Shown one piece after another: positions 44,447 through 55,824 of a stretch of DNA of 64,000 bases; position 1 is the first letter of the stretch, and every line of letters starts with the position of its first letter. The stretch is from Carallia brachiata (Eukaryota > Streptophyta > Magnoliopsida > Malpighiales > Rhizophoraceae): NCBI GenBank assembly GCA_021464245.1, contig JADCRB010000002.1:1403058-1467057 (forward strand), written 5' to 3'. A program made the position numbers and the translations under genes. A model generated the notes under the pieces. It saw only the letters and a list, made by a program, of their open reading frames with translations. It did no database searches and was not told the DNA's origin.

Positions 44447-47031
44447 TATTATATCCACCAAATTTCTAGGAAAGTATATGATTAACGATTACACTATCAA
44501 CGACGAAGAATTGCTGATCAGATGATCTTAACGGGTGAATGGTGATGGTCCAGTCTGCATGTGACGGATGGGTCCCAGATAACGTCATTTGTGGTCCCCA
44601 CCTGCCCCTTCGAAGATTGCAACAATTAGTGAAGCACGTACCTCTGAAGATTTTAACTATATGTCAGCAATCTTCATGGCCACCATGACTTGTCGGTGGA
44701 TCCATGTCTGGGCCATGGCATTTCACGTGTCAAAGGGTTTTCATAAGATCCTTCTTATGCCACTTATACAAAATTATAAAAAGGAAAAAAAAAAAAATCA
44801 ACTATTATTTGGGGATGCAACCACGTGGAATGTTGGATAATTTCAAATCAAATTCGAATGGTTAACACACCTAAATTTGAGTTTAAAGTAATGAATCCTA
44901 AGTTAATTCGGACTACTTTCTAGGCAAAATCTTATCTTTATTAAATGCAGGTTTACGGTTACAAGAAATTTTAGATTTTGAATTAGAAATGACAAATTCT
45001 AACCTTGATTGGAAATTATAGATTAAAATGTCCCTGAAATTATTGTATGGAAGCACGTGATCGATGAAAGATGACAATAAATTTTGTACAGAAATTTTTA
45101 GCTGCGCCTAGTTCACCAAGTCAATATATTTTTTTCCTTATAAAGGAAGCTGAATGGCAAAAATAATAATAATAATAAATCATTAAAACTTAAATATAAG
45201 ATTAAAAAGTTTCAACAAAATATTTTAATTAGTTGTACAGTAAATACGAGATATGTTCGTATCATATTAACATTTCAGTTATATGTTATGATTTTGTTGT
45301 CAAGTAAGTTGTTATTTGATTGGTGTATGAATCACACCTAAGATTGTGTATCAAAATAATACTAGCTTGACATATCAACAAATAGTCAATTTTTGACAAT
45401 CTGTTTTTTAATTTTTTTTCTTTTGTCTATTTGAATATGTAAGGATTAAGTTCTAACTCGAGAATCTACTCTTTAATTTTATACTTGTTACTTAATAACC
45501 ACTAAATTATACGTAATAGTTAATCTTTTCCTAGCTTTTGCTCAAGGAAAATGATGCAAATGGCAGCATATGAAAAGCAACCAGTGTAGGACCAAAAAAA
45601 AACAAAAAAAATCAGTGTTTGTCGCATGCTGCGACATGTACGCGACACCCTTTATGCTAAATCTCGTGGGTTTTCATCGAGTGTTTGTACGGAGACTGCC
45701 ACTATCAAATAAAACAATGAAACAAAACAATCTTAAGATCTGTGGATATTTGTGGGCCATACATAATATGCAACTACCACATTGTGGATCAATAACATTA
45801 TGGACGGTTGCAGAGAACACGCATTCGAACTGAAAGATTTTGGAATACTTGGCTGTGATTAATTCTGTGTCTAGAACAATTAATTAATGTTGGGCATTTC
45901 TTTGAGTGGCATGTGCATGTGCAACTTTGCTACATGCTTTAGTCTCATAAGATTATATAATTTATTCATTTGTTTTCATGGATTAGGTATGCATTTTTCT
46001 TTTTTTTTTTTTTTTAGCTATAAGTAAGACCGAAAGATTAGAAATATAAAATCACAAGATCTTAGTAAAGTGTTGCAATCAATTATATTGAAAGCATATG
46101 AGAAAGTTGTGAGAAAAAAATTATGAGAAAAGAAAATTGTAAGAAAATAATGAGAAAGTTAAATTTTTTATTTAAATTGTATGAGAAAACAATAAGAAAA
46201 AAGTTTATATAAATGATATTACAGAAATTTCTTACAAATAATTAAATAATGAGTTAAAATTATTAAATATCCTTACAACTAATGGAATATATTGAGGTTA
46301 TTTTAGTTATCACGTTTCTAAGGATTTTTTTTTTTAATCTTTTCTGATTGATTTAATAGCACCGATTTTCTTGTCTAACCTTTTTTCTCATGCTTCCTAA
46401 AGAAGGTCAAATGCCTTGATTTTTCTTTCATTTTCTTTCCTCATGACAAACCAATCACAGCATAAAAGGAGGCCCAGCTGAAAACTTCTGAAGACGAGAC
46501 TGGAAAATCACTGGAAACAAGGTTTCAATTGTCTAATGAAAGATGGGTTTCATTCACAATTCCCCAAACAAACGGAACCTTATTTTCATATGGTTGTTAA
46601 TGAGACAAAGGACAGCTTGTGCAGACTCAATTGTCTGCGTAGGGACCATGAAACCAAATTAAGACAACAATGTGATATCTTAAATTTGATGATTTGTTTT
46701 TGGCGGGTAAGTGAAATGATAGTTGCTTAGAATTGTTCTGTGTTCCCAACAGTGGCCGTTAAAATGGGGTTTGGAAGTCCAAAATGACACATTAACCAAA
46801 AGAAAACAAAGTAAAAGCTGCAATGGGGGGAACCACTAAACAGAATGCACCCACCTTCCCGCCTTAATTATCCCCAACTATCTTAAGTGACAGAAAACGA
46901 AAGTTGAGAACTTGTCAATTGGTGTGGTGTGGGCTTCCTTTCTTGGGCAACAGGGCATCTTGGATGGTCGCTACATTCAGTTGATTAAAATATGTGCGAG
47001 ATTTTGTGCGCAGAGGAAATGAGCTAAAGGA

Positions 47032-47073
47032 GAGTTAGAGATAAGTTAATACGAGTTAGAGATAAGTTAATAC
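47032..47073. repeat. 21-bp perfect tandem duplication
   Basis: GAGTTAGAGATAAGTTAATAC occurs at 47032-47052 and again at 47053-47073. Confidence 0.9.
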
Positions 47074-47841
47074 GTGAACTTTATGCGTTTTAAAATAATT
47101 TTTTTAAAATTTTAAATTTTTTTGCTAAACAATACACTGATTTTTGTAAGTCTCATTTATCAGTTCACTTTGACTCTCTTCTGACAAAATTTCTCTGCTT
47201 ACTAAGTTGTTGTGTGGTTGAGTAACGTAAACTACAATTCACTTTTCAAGTAAACTTCACTTATTATGTGATATAAGATTATAAATAAATTATATTTATA
47301 AAAAAAATAAGTCAAATTTGAAATTCTGCTTAAATATCACTGTAAAGAAGCATAGTCTTTGATTTGGACATCAATTTTTTTCAAAAATTACAAATCCATG
47401 AGTTCCGTTTTTACACTTTTTTTTCTTGTTCTGTTCGGTCAAATTTATAAACTTTTTTTTCCTATCGTAACAAATACTCGGTTTTGTGGCTCACAGAATT
47501 GTATCTCAGCTAATTTTTTTTTCTAGAGAGTGCATATTTTTTTGTGGTTACATATGAAACTCTTTCCATTCCTCTTTTTTTTTTTTTTTGGTCTTATGGA
47601 GGGTTAAATCCATACAATAAAAAAATAGAGAGATGTGGTCAAAACTGAACTCTCCATTATACCTTTAATCTACAAAACTAGTAACCACTTAAACTAATAC
47701 TTAGATCGGTAACTCTTTCTACTTAGATCGGTAAGTCTTTTAACTCTTTCCGTTCTTTTTTAACAGAACCTAACAAACATTTGTTTTAGTTGAACATGGG
47801 CCCAGGACCATGTCCAATGGCCTAACAAACAGGCCAGGCAA

Positions 47842-49347
47842 CAGTGGCAAAGCCAGGATTTTTCTTTAGTGGGGACTGGGGACAAAGTTCAATACATAAA
47901 AAAAAAAAAGGGATAAATATTAAAAGAGTCCTAAAGCTTTAAACATTTTTTTAATTCAGTCCTATATCTTTTAGTCATTTCAAATTAGTCCTATACCTTT
48001 TAAATTTATTCCAATTAAGTACACATTTGACACAAACACGTTAAGTAGCTTTTCTAGCCAACGAAAATATGGTCTAAAAAATAAAAAAAAACTAATACGC
48101 CAAAAAAACAAAAATCCCCAAATACACTTTTGATCATTAAGGTTGGCCCAAGAAAACCAATTACCGAACCTCCTAATTTGTTCCTTCAGCCATCTCAAGA
48201 TTTCAATTTTGTGAGTTTTCTTCCTACAAGATTCAACATCTCTATAATAATGATTAACAAGAGAAATCAGGACCCAAACTGAAATTGTGATTGTTCTTCA
48301 ATCACAAATAATACAATGATAAAAAACGAAATTCTATTTCCATTCTCTTATCAAATCACGTTCTAAAGAAAACTTCATCCAAAAATACCAAAAACACCGG
48401 AAAAGACCTTTAACAACTAATATTTTTTCTCTGCTATCGTAGGCTTGCTAAACCATATTTCCATTAGTCAAATTGGCTAGTAAACGTGTTGACCATAATT
48501 CTGTCCAAATATGTACTAAATTGAAAGGAATTTCAAAGATATAGGACTGATTTGAAAAGATTAAAAGATATAGGACTTAATTGAAAAAATTCATAAAGTT
48601 GTAGGACTGTTTTGATGCTTATCCCTAAAAAAAAAAGGTTTTACAAATTCCAAAGGATGATAAATTAAGCAATTTTTCACAGTTAAAATAAGCATTACAA
48701 TTGTGGAGACTGATGCATTTCAAAAAAGATATTGGTGAAATCCTTAAGGTTACAACTCAACAAAAAAAAAAAAAAGATTCACTGATTTTTTTGGGCTTTT
48801 TTTTTTTTTACTTAGAGAATGAGATTCAAAAAAACTCTAAAAATTTGAATTATATTCATAAAACAGAAATCATGAGTTGAACTTTAAGAATTAAGTAAAG
48901 AACACTGACGGCATAAAATTTTTTTACCTTAAACTCACATAATTTAGAGGAAGATGGTGATAATTAGAGATGAGATTTGTTTTGGGGTGTTTTTGTTTTC
49001 TTCTAATTGTCTTCGCTCTGCAAGACTTGGGGAGCATTGGGCATTGGGATGTTTCAGATACGGTTTTTGTCTTTTTTTTCAAAAGGTGGAGATATGTTTA
49101 AGTAGGAAGGTGTTTGCTTATTAGTTTTGTACTAAAATTAAAAAAATTGAGAGTTAGTTAAATCAAAGATAAGAAGAAGAGAGTGGAGTCAATTAAAAAA
49201 CAAGTGGGGGCAAAAATATGAAAATCAAATTTCAATGGAAACAAAATGTAAATTTCAATGAGATCAATAATATAAATTTGAAGTATATTATACTTTCGTT
49301 TTGATTTCAGCAGAGTCAATTGCCCCCACTTCCAGCCTCCGCCACTG
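47842..49347. mobile_element. hAT-like non-autonomous transposon with 8-bp TSD
   Basis: The element is bounded by the perfect 8-bp duplication CCAGGCAA at 47834-47841 and 49348-49355. The left end reads CAGTGGCAAAGCCAGGATTT and the right end, reverse complemented, reads CAGTGGCGGAGGCTGGAAGT, followed on both sides by GTGGGG. An 8-bp TSD with CAGTGGC-type ends is typical of hAT elements. It is about 1.5 kb with no transposase frame. Roughly half of its length is a second, nested element at 47910-48625. Confidence 0.85.
47910..48625. mobile_element. Long-TIR (Mutator-like) element nested in the hAT-like element
   Basis: The ends begin GGGATAA on both strands and are inverted copies over about 165 bp. 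Shared blocks are AAGTCCTATATCTTTTA-like, TTTCAAATYAGTCCTATA, and a distal ACACGTT...TAGCCAA block. The element is flanked by A-rich runs (A12 on the left, A10 on the right), consistent with a 9-bp all-A target duplication. The 380-bp core has no recognisable coding sequence. Confidence 0.8.
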
Positions 49348-49408
49348 CCAGGCAAGATCAGGGAACTGAGTTTAATGCATGTGGGTGCCACGGAATTGAA
49401 AAAACAAA

Positions 49409-49570
49409 GTGCTTCAATTTAAGTACCGCCAACTGAAGGAGGACCTCGTCTCAAGGTTATGGCTCAAGAGCCGAGATGTTAAAGACTACTCAAAAAATAG
49501 TTATACCCAAATGTTCACAATTGTGGATATTCAGGAGCCAGATAGTGGTGACATGATTCTGGTAGGTTTT
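49409..49570 (+). other. Isolated exon-like stretch, unknown
   Basis: An open stretch with coding-like codon use (LKEDLVSRLWLKSRDVKDY, then TIVDIQEPDSGDMIL) ends at a plausible donor, CTG|GTAGGT. It lies 60 bases beyond the hAT-like element. No partner exon is found upstream or downstream and I do not recognise the family. It may be a gene fragment left by transposition or by decay. Confidence 0.25.
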
Positions 49571-50418
49571 GATATTTTTAGAGAGAAATTAATTGTTTGC
49601 AACGCTTGTTGAAGTAGTAGAGATGTCTTTTCCTTCTCTCTGCATGTGAAATATTGTTGTGTAGCTATTGGAGCCCCACTCTACTTATGGCAGTCAGGCT
49701 TTGAGTGAACTATTTTAGTTGCCCATTTGTCTTTTGCTTCTCGTTTGATACTTCAGAGACAAGGAAGTTTCTACGATTTTTCTGTATAAAATAATCAATA
49801 ATGGATGAATGGCCCTAATACAAATGGCACCATGTCTGATTTCAATATCGGATTATATCCGGGGATTCTTACTTCAACAGAAAATGAATTAACATAGGGC
49901 TAGATGGGTATTTTTATTTTTTATTTATTAAGAAAATCATTGAACCGTAAAGATTGCTATTCTTATTCCTACAAACTATATATTTCTTCTTATTATTAAA
50001 ATCCGAAATCTCAAAGACATATGTTGAATTTATTTACTTCTGCAGTGTCTTCTGAGGACGAAAATGGGTACTAATTGCTTCTTCAATTGGATGATTATAT
50101 ATGTTGTAAGTTTGGATTTGGGCTAGTTTGTTTTCCGGACTGAAGTACAGCAATGCAACTTCCATTTACTTAAAGTGAGCATCAATTCTTTTTTTTTTTG
50201 GGGTCTAAGAGAGCGTCAATTCTTTTTAATATAGGCCTGCCTAATCGGTGAAAGTTTCTTTCCAGTCGGTCTAGAAAAGTACCCAATGGGCTTGATTTGC
50301 GTCCTTAATGTTTAAACTTTCTGAGGCCAGAGTTAACGCCTTGGACTAACATTAGGCCCAGCAATAGAGAAATCTTTTCTTTTATATTGAAATTAAAACT
50401 TACATGCACAGCCTCTTA

Positions 50419-50870
50419 CATTGTATTTGGGAGAAAGGAGAAAAAAGTAAAAGAATTAAAATAAATTATATTTAAAAAATATATGAAAAGAGAGAGAAAG
50501 AGAAATTTTTTTTATTTTCCTAATTTTTGCGGGCTCACTAAAACCAATTCTTTTAAAAATAAAAAGAAAATTCTTAGTTCTCTATTAAATTTATTAAATA
50601 ACTCAATTACTCTGCTCTCATAATTTAAAAATTATAATTTTATTTAAATAAAATTTATTATGAAGAGTAAAATTACTATTTTAATACATTTTATTTTCTT
50701 CCACTTACTTTCCACCTTTTATCAAATAAAAAAATTATAATTTTCTTCTCCCCATCACCTTTTTTAAATATAAGAAATAGTAAAAAATATTCATTTCCTC
50801 TAATCATCCTCTCTCCCATTTTTCTCTCCTTCATTTTCCTGCCTCTTCAGGATTTTATCTAAATACAATG
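50419..50870. mobile_element. Tourist-like MITE with TTA TSD
   Basis: Terminal inverted repeats CATTGTATTTGG and, reverse complemented from the right, CATTGTATTTAG. Both sides are flanked by TTA (50416-50418 and 50871-50873). The interior is AT-rich with no coding frame. A TTA/TAA target duplication is characteristic of PIF/Harbinger-derived Tourist elements. Confidence 0.75.
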
Positions 50871-50941
50871 TTAGGAGACACCCCAATAGTTAAAGTTTAA
50901 AATTTTATTTTATAAGTTTTGAGTTCAAATTTTTTTTTTTA
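50871..50941 (+). mobile_element. Possible SINE fragment
   Basis: CAATAGTTAAAGTTTA resembles an A box, GAGTTCAAATTT about 37 bases later resembles a B box, and a T run follows. It abuts the Tourist-like MITE. This rests on motif layout only. Confidence 0.2.
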
Positions 50942-51908
50942 AAAAGTGTTATTTATGAAAAGAAAAATGAATCTTAATTGTATAATTTATAATTCAATAG
51001 ATCTCCTAATATATCAAAAAAAAAAAAAAACTTGCGTGCACATTCTTAATGATCCTCCTAGTGGTGCTTCTCTGGTTCTTCAGCAAGATTTGGTTGGGGG
51101 TTTTATGGCCCTTTTTGTGACCAAAAAACAAAAAGAAATTAAAACTTACATTTAGATTAAAAAATAGAAATACTTACAATTGAGGCTTCACATTTATTAA
51201 TGAAGTGCGTGTCTTATTATAATAAGTGAAAATTTGAATCTAACTTGCTCTTCACCTATTCCTTTCATCATAGAGTTGTGGCCACTCTTTCCTAACAAAA
51301 TAAAATAAAACTTATATTTTGTGAAAATATGAAAAAACAAAAATTGGTCCTCTTGAACATAAAGAAAATTAAAATAAAAAACAAAAATAAAAAGGAGCAC
51401 ATGTGCCTCAATAAGAATACTCCAGTCCACTAGGCCACGCTTTGTCTTTCTCCTCCCAGATGCACGTCATAGGAAGCCTCGTCTCTTCAATTTGAGGAAT
51501 GGCAAGGTACTAAGCTAGTAAGCTCTACTCGGTGTGTTTTTTTTTTTTTTTTTTTAACCAGAGCACAGTATACATCGGTCTTTAAAAAAAAATAAAAAAT
51601 AGAAGTTTACTGAATGATATTAAAAATTGTCTTTTGTTAAAACATACAAGAAAAAGTTAAAAAAAAATGGAAGTCTATAAATTTATATCACATACTCTGT
51701 TAGATTGGAATTTTTCTGACCATACCTTAACTTGTCATATTAGACATGGTTAATTAATCATTGAATGACAGTTTGGGCATCTCCATCATAACAACTCCAT
51801 CATAACAACCAAATTGGCTCTCGAAATGTTGTGTGAAGCAAAAAGCAAAGGATTTTAAAATTGAACATCTAGTCCGAGTAGTGAGAGATTATTATATTAA
51901 AAATCTTA

Positions 51909-52242
51909 CGGCTTATTTGAAAAAGTTAGAGAAAGTTAAGGAAGAAAAAAAAGTATAATTATTATTTTATTAATTTTTTATAATTTTTTTATTTAAATAA
52001 CTTAATTTTTATAATTTTTTATAAATTATTATTTATTTTTTTAAATTATTTTCTTTCTTACAACTTACTTTTTTTATCTGAATAATTTATTTTCTTTATA
52101 ACTTTTTCTTTCACAAATTATTATTTATTTTTTTACCATTATTTTTTCTCATAACTCTTTTTACTTATCTAAATAACTTTATCTTTACATAACTTTCTTG
52201 CCCTTCTTTTTTTCCACCTTCATTTTCCATCTAAACACAATA
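51909..52242. mobile_element. Second MITE related to the one at 50.4 kb
   Basis: The right end, reverse complemented, reads ATTGTGTTTAGATGGAAAATG. This matches the right end of the 50.4-kb element (ATTGTATTTAGAT, then GGAAAATGAAGG). Both ends are flanked by TTA (51906-51908 and 52243-52245). The left end is more diverged. Confidence 0.5.
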
Positions 52243-52485
52243 TTAAGGTTGACTGGTTGAGTGAAACTTGATTGAAAGGCATAAAAAAAAAATGAAAATA
52301 AAGCTTTTGCTTATAATTTCTGGCAATTTTTTGTTCCCATTCTTTTAACCACCAATTGAGAAAAAACAGCATTACGCGCAGGCAGGCGCCCCACCAACAA
52401 ATGGGCGGTTGCCAGCCGACCTTGAGCACATGCACTTTCCAATTGGCAGCGCATATTCCCACTCCCAGTTGCTAACTTTCGGCCA

Positions 52486-52528
52486 CTCTCTCTCTCTCTC
52501 TCCTGCTCTCTCTCTCTCTCTCTCTCTT
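52486..52528 (+). repeat. (CT)n tract at the 5' end of the TCHQD gene
   Basis: Long CT run about 80-120 bases upstream of the 5' UTR intron donor of the GST gene. Such pyrimidine tracts are common near plant transcription starts. Confidence 0.7.
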
Positions 52529-52608
52529 GCATTTAACTCCATTGAATAGACCAGACAAACCTGTTGAAGACTTTAAGTTCTTGTAGTTTGTAGTCTCCCC
52601 CTTTCTAG

Positions 52609-53697
52609 GTAAGTCTTTCGTTGTCCCAAAATCTTTGTTTGGTCCGTGTTTTACTGCAGTCACTAGTTAAGAAGATTCGTCCTTTGTTGTGTTCTTCGTG
52701 TGAATTGAATACTGCTTCTGTTGATATTCTGTCCCTCTTCGTCTTGGAGTGACAAATTAAAGGCCAATGCTTGAGAATTTTATTTGTTTTATTTTTTTGG
52801 GATGAATTTTACTTAATTATAAAGCTAATCAGTCTGGGATTATTTATGGGATTTTGTGTATGTATCCTAGCTATAATTTCTTCTGTCCAAGGATAAAAGG
52901 CGTGTGTGCAGAATAAAAGGGTATTGGAATTTGGATTATATGCAGGGTATACATTAGGTTCGTGCTATTATTATGTTGAATATACTAATGAGCATAATTC
53001 TGCATATTTTTCAACTAAATGGCTTCTGGTGCACGAGACTTTTACATTTGTGGGGTTCGGAAAAAGGTTGGATATCCGCAATATCAAAAACATTCAGGGT
53101 TGCAGATAGTTGAGTTGCTTTCTATGATTCAATGGGTTGTGCAAGTATAGCAGTCACACGTGAAGGTTGGTTGTAAGGAAGCTAATTAAAGTGTCTCTTT
53201 TGGAGCATTAGTTATTCTTTATTCCATGTTTAATCTCTCATGTTACTGCTTTAACATTTTTTTATTTGGGATACAGCATCCTACTTTGGATCTATACATG
53301 AAGCTTTCTCTCTAGGGTGAATACAAATTCTCTTGTTTAGGAATGGGATGTATGTCTCACAGTTATAATTAGCCTTCTTAGTTCTATGGAAGGTCCAGGA
53401 GATTATGCTATATGCCAAATCATAGCGGAGAAAAAAAAGGCTTTATGAATGAATTTTCCCATTTTGCAAACTGAACTGTAAGGTGGACTCTTATCTCTGT
53501 GTGAAAAGTTGCAGATTTCTGCTGCCATTCATACTCTTCAACTTTGTTTAGTGATAGATATATTGCAATCTGTCATGAAACACATGCTTGCTCATGCTGT
53601 GGTCCTCAAAAAAAAAAAAAAAGATTTGGTTTGCTTTCCACAGCAATGAGGTCTAAGAAATAACAAAAGATCTTGGTTTGCTCCCTTTGTTGTACAG
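52609..53697 (+). other. Predicted 5' UTR intron of the GST gene
   Basis: A strong donor, TCTAG|GTAAGT, at 52609 pairs with a pyrimidine-rich acceptor, TTTGTTGTACAG, ending at 53697, 100 bases before the ATG. The stretch between has no coding frame and is T-rich like an intron. This is inferred from splice signals only. Confidence 0.55.
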
Positions 53698-53797
53698 CTC
53701 AGGAGTAGATCTTGGACATTTCTCTTGTATGACATATGAGCTGCAAGATAGTTCGTATTTGAAGCAGTAACACCCAGAAGAGAGTGCTAATTGGATC

Positions 53798-54811
53798 ATG
53801 CAGCTATATCACCACCCGTACTCACTGGATAGTCAGAAGGTGAGACTTGCTTTGGAGGAGAAGGGCATCGATTACACATCTCACCATGTCAATCCCATTA
53901 CCGGAAAGAATATGGATTCTTCGTTCTTCAGAAAAAATCCAAGTGCAAAACTGCCTGTTTTCCAGAACGGCGCCACATCATTTTTGACACCATTGAGATA
54001 ATCCAGTACGTCTCATTTTCTATTCTCTTTCTCTTTACATTGTATAGAATGTATGGGTGTATTGAAAAACAATTTCTTGCTTGCCTGATATTTTACTCTG
54101 GTAACATATTGAACACATATTTGAATAGATTCACCCTTCCGTTTTAATAACTTGTCATCTTCTGTTCCACATTTAGAGACAAAGAAAGATTTTTGAAGTG
54201 ATAATGTAATTTGTAGGTACATAGAGAGAATTGCAGTTGTCTCTTTGGGTGCTGGTCAGGGCTCCTCTAGTAGCATAGAAGTTGTAGAATGGATGCAAAA
54301 GATACAAGAGTGGAACCCCAAGTTTTTCACCCTTTCCCATGTACCCGAAAAGTACCGTGGCACAGTCTCCAAATTCATAAGGCGAGTGGTGATAGCTCGG
54401 ATGGCGGAATCCCCTGATCTAGCAAGCGCTTACCATCGAAAACTAAAGGATGCATACGAAACTGAGGACAAGCTGAAGAACCCACAAGTTCTGAAACGAA
54501 GCAAAGAGCATCTTATTAGGCTTCTCGACGAAGTTGAAGCCAAGCTGAATGAAACGACACATTTAGCTGGGGACGAGTTCTCAATGGCAGACGTTATGCT
54601 CATTCCTGTGCTGGCTCGCTTGGTGCTATTGGATTTGGAAGATGAATATATAAGTAGCAGGCCAAATATTGCCCAGTATTGGATCTCGGTGCAGCAGAGG
54701 CCTAGTTATAGAAAGGTGATAGGAAAGTATTTCAATGGGTGGAGAAAATACATAACATTGACAAAAACTTGGTGCTTTGTTCGTTTCAGAAGTCTTCTAA
54801 GAAGATATTAA
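53798..54811 (+). CDS. TCHQD: Glutathione S-transferase, TCHQD class, with a one-base frame break
   Basis: Plant member of the tetrachlorohydroquinone-dehalogenase-like GST class. Exon 1 is 53798-54005 (donor CA|GTACGT) and exon 2 is 54217-54811 (acceptor TTTGTAG). The N-terminal thioredoxin-like half has MQLYHHPYSLDSQKVRLALE and NPITGKNMDSSFFRKNP; the catalytic Ser is expected in PYSLDS. The helical C-terminal half ends HLAGDEFSMADVMLIPVLAR, then a hydrophobic/basic tail. As it stands, exon 1 hits a stop at 53999. In the next frame from about 53970 it reads HIIFDTIEIIQY, the expected continuation, so one base is missing near 53966-53973. Counting that base the protein is about 267 residues, the normal size. 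Either a sequence error or a recent null allele. Exon 2 is intact. Confidence 0.88.
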
Positions 54812-55824
54812 TGAATGATAAGCCTAGTGTGACATGTAAATTTCTTGCATTTTCCTCCCCCACTAAGAATAATCTTAACTCTTTAGTTACGATCATGTAA
54901 CCATGAGTTGATTCCAACGCAATTGTTATCGCAATCCTACCCTTTTAATGTAAAAAATGATTCAAATCAACCTTTATTTTTGTTTTTATTTTTTTTTTGG
55001 AACTGAAAATCAGCCTTGATTTTGAAATTTGAAGTTTTAACCAATTTAATAAAATGACCTTTTTTTTTAACAGAGTCACAAGATTAATGTTCAATAAGCA
55101 AATAGAGAAATGGAGTCCTTACCGCAAATGGCAGAAATTGGACCTGGGGCAATAGGAGAGGGCCATCAGAATCAGAGCTAACACTATTATTCTGTGCAAA
55201 TGAGTCCATGGAATTTTATGTCCAAAAAATAGCTCTACGAATTTCTAATGAACTATAGAGCGCCGTGCCGTCTGCAGTGCTGCTGAAAAGCAAAAGATAG
55301 GGACTTGGCTGTGAAAAGTATCATCACCCACAAAATATTAACTGCAATAGGCCAAGTTTGAGATAGGGAATCAATCAGATGTAACATAAAAGTCATCCAA
55401 ATTCGAATTTGAATGGTCCTGACATAAGTTAGTTATAACCCAATCAGAAATAAATATGCCAACAACATTGAAAAAACGCACGATACAATGATATGCCAAG
55501 CTCCCCCCCAACACACCCCCACCCCTCCTCTCCCAAAAAAAATATTTTCAAAGTTTTTTTTTTGAAATATTCTGTTTCACCAACTACAAATGAACTTGCA
55601 TCTTCTATGAGACAAAAACTATAATAAGAAGATACCTAAATCTTCCAGATGCAAACAGAGACATTTGCATCGAAGAGAAGCTACAATTGCTTGGTTGCAA
55701 GAATTGGGATTCTGATAATGAATGAATATTTAATTGTGAATATAACCCCGAAAAAAGAATTGAGAATACATTTTACTTTGGACGAAAATCCAGCTCTTCA
55801 GAGTGTTTCATACTAACTCAATGC
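54812..55824. other. Convergent intergenic region, GST to ASHH2
   Basis: Holds the 3' UTR of the GST (+) and of ASHH2 (-). The only other item is a 41-codon minus-strand frame at 55084-55209 (MDSFAQNNSVSSDSDG...) with a donor-like GTAAGG inside. It has no partner and is not annotated as a gene. Confidence 0.55.

Larger units (their letters stand above)
38110..52480. other. 14-kb gene-poor, transposon-rich interval
   Basis: From the kinase promoter (about 38.1-38.4 kb) to the TCHQD 5' UTR I see no complete gene. The DNA is very AT-rich and holds several small inverted-repeat elements, listed separately. It also has AAT/ACA-type microsatellites at 42060-42260, a GC-rich island with three G-boxes at 42755-43080, and short tandem duplications. 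Another mixed-GC stretch (44520-44740) and the exon-like stretch at 49409-49570 remain unexplained. Confidence 0.6.
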
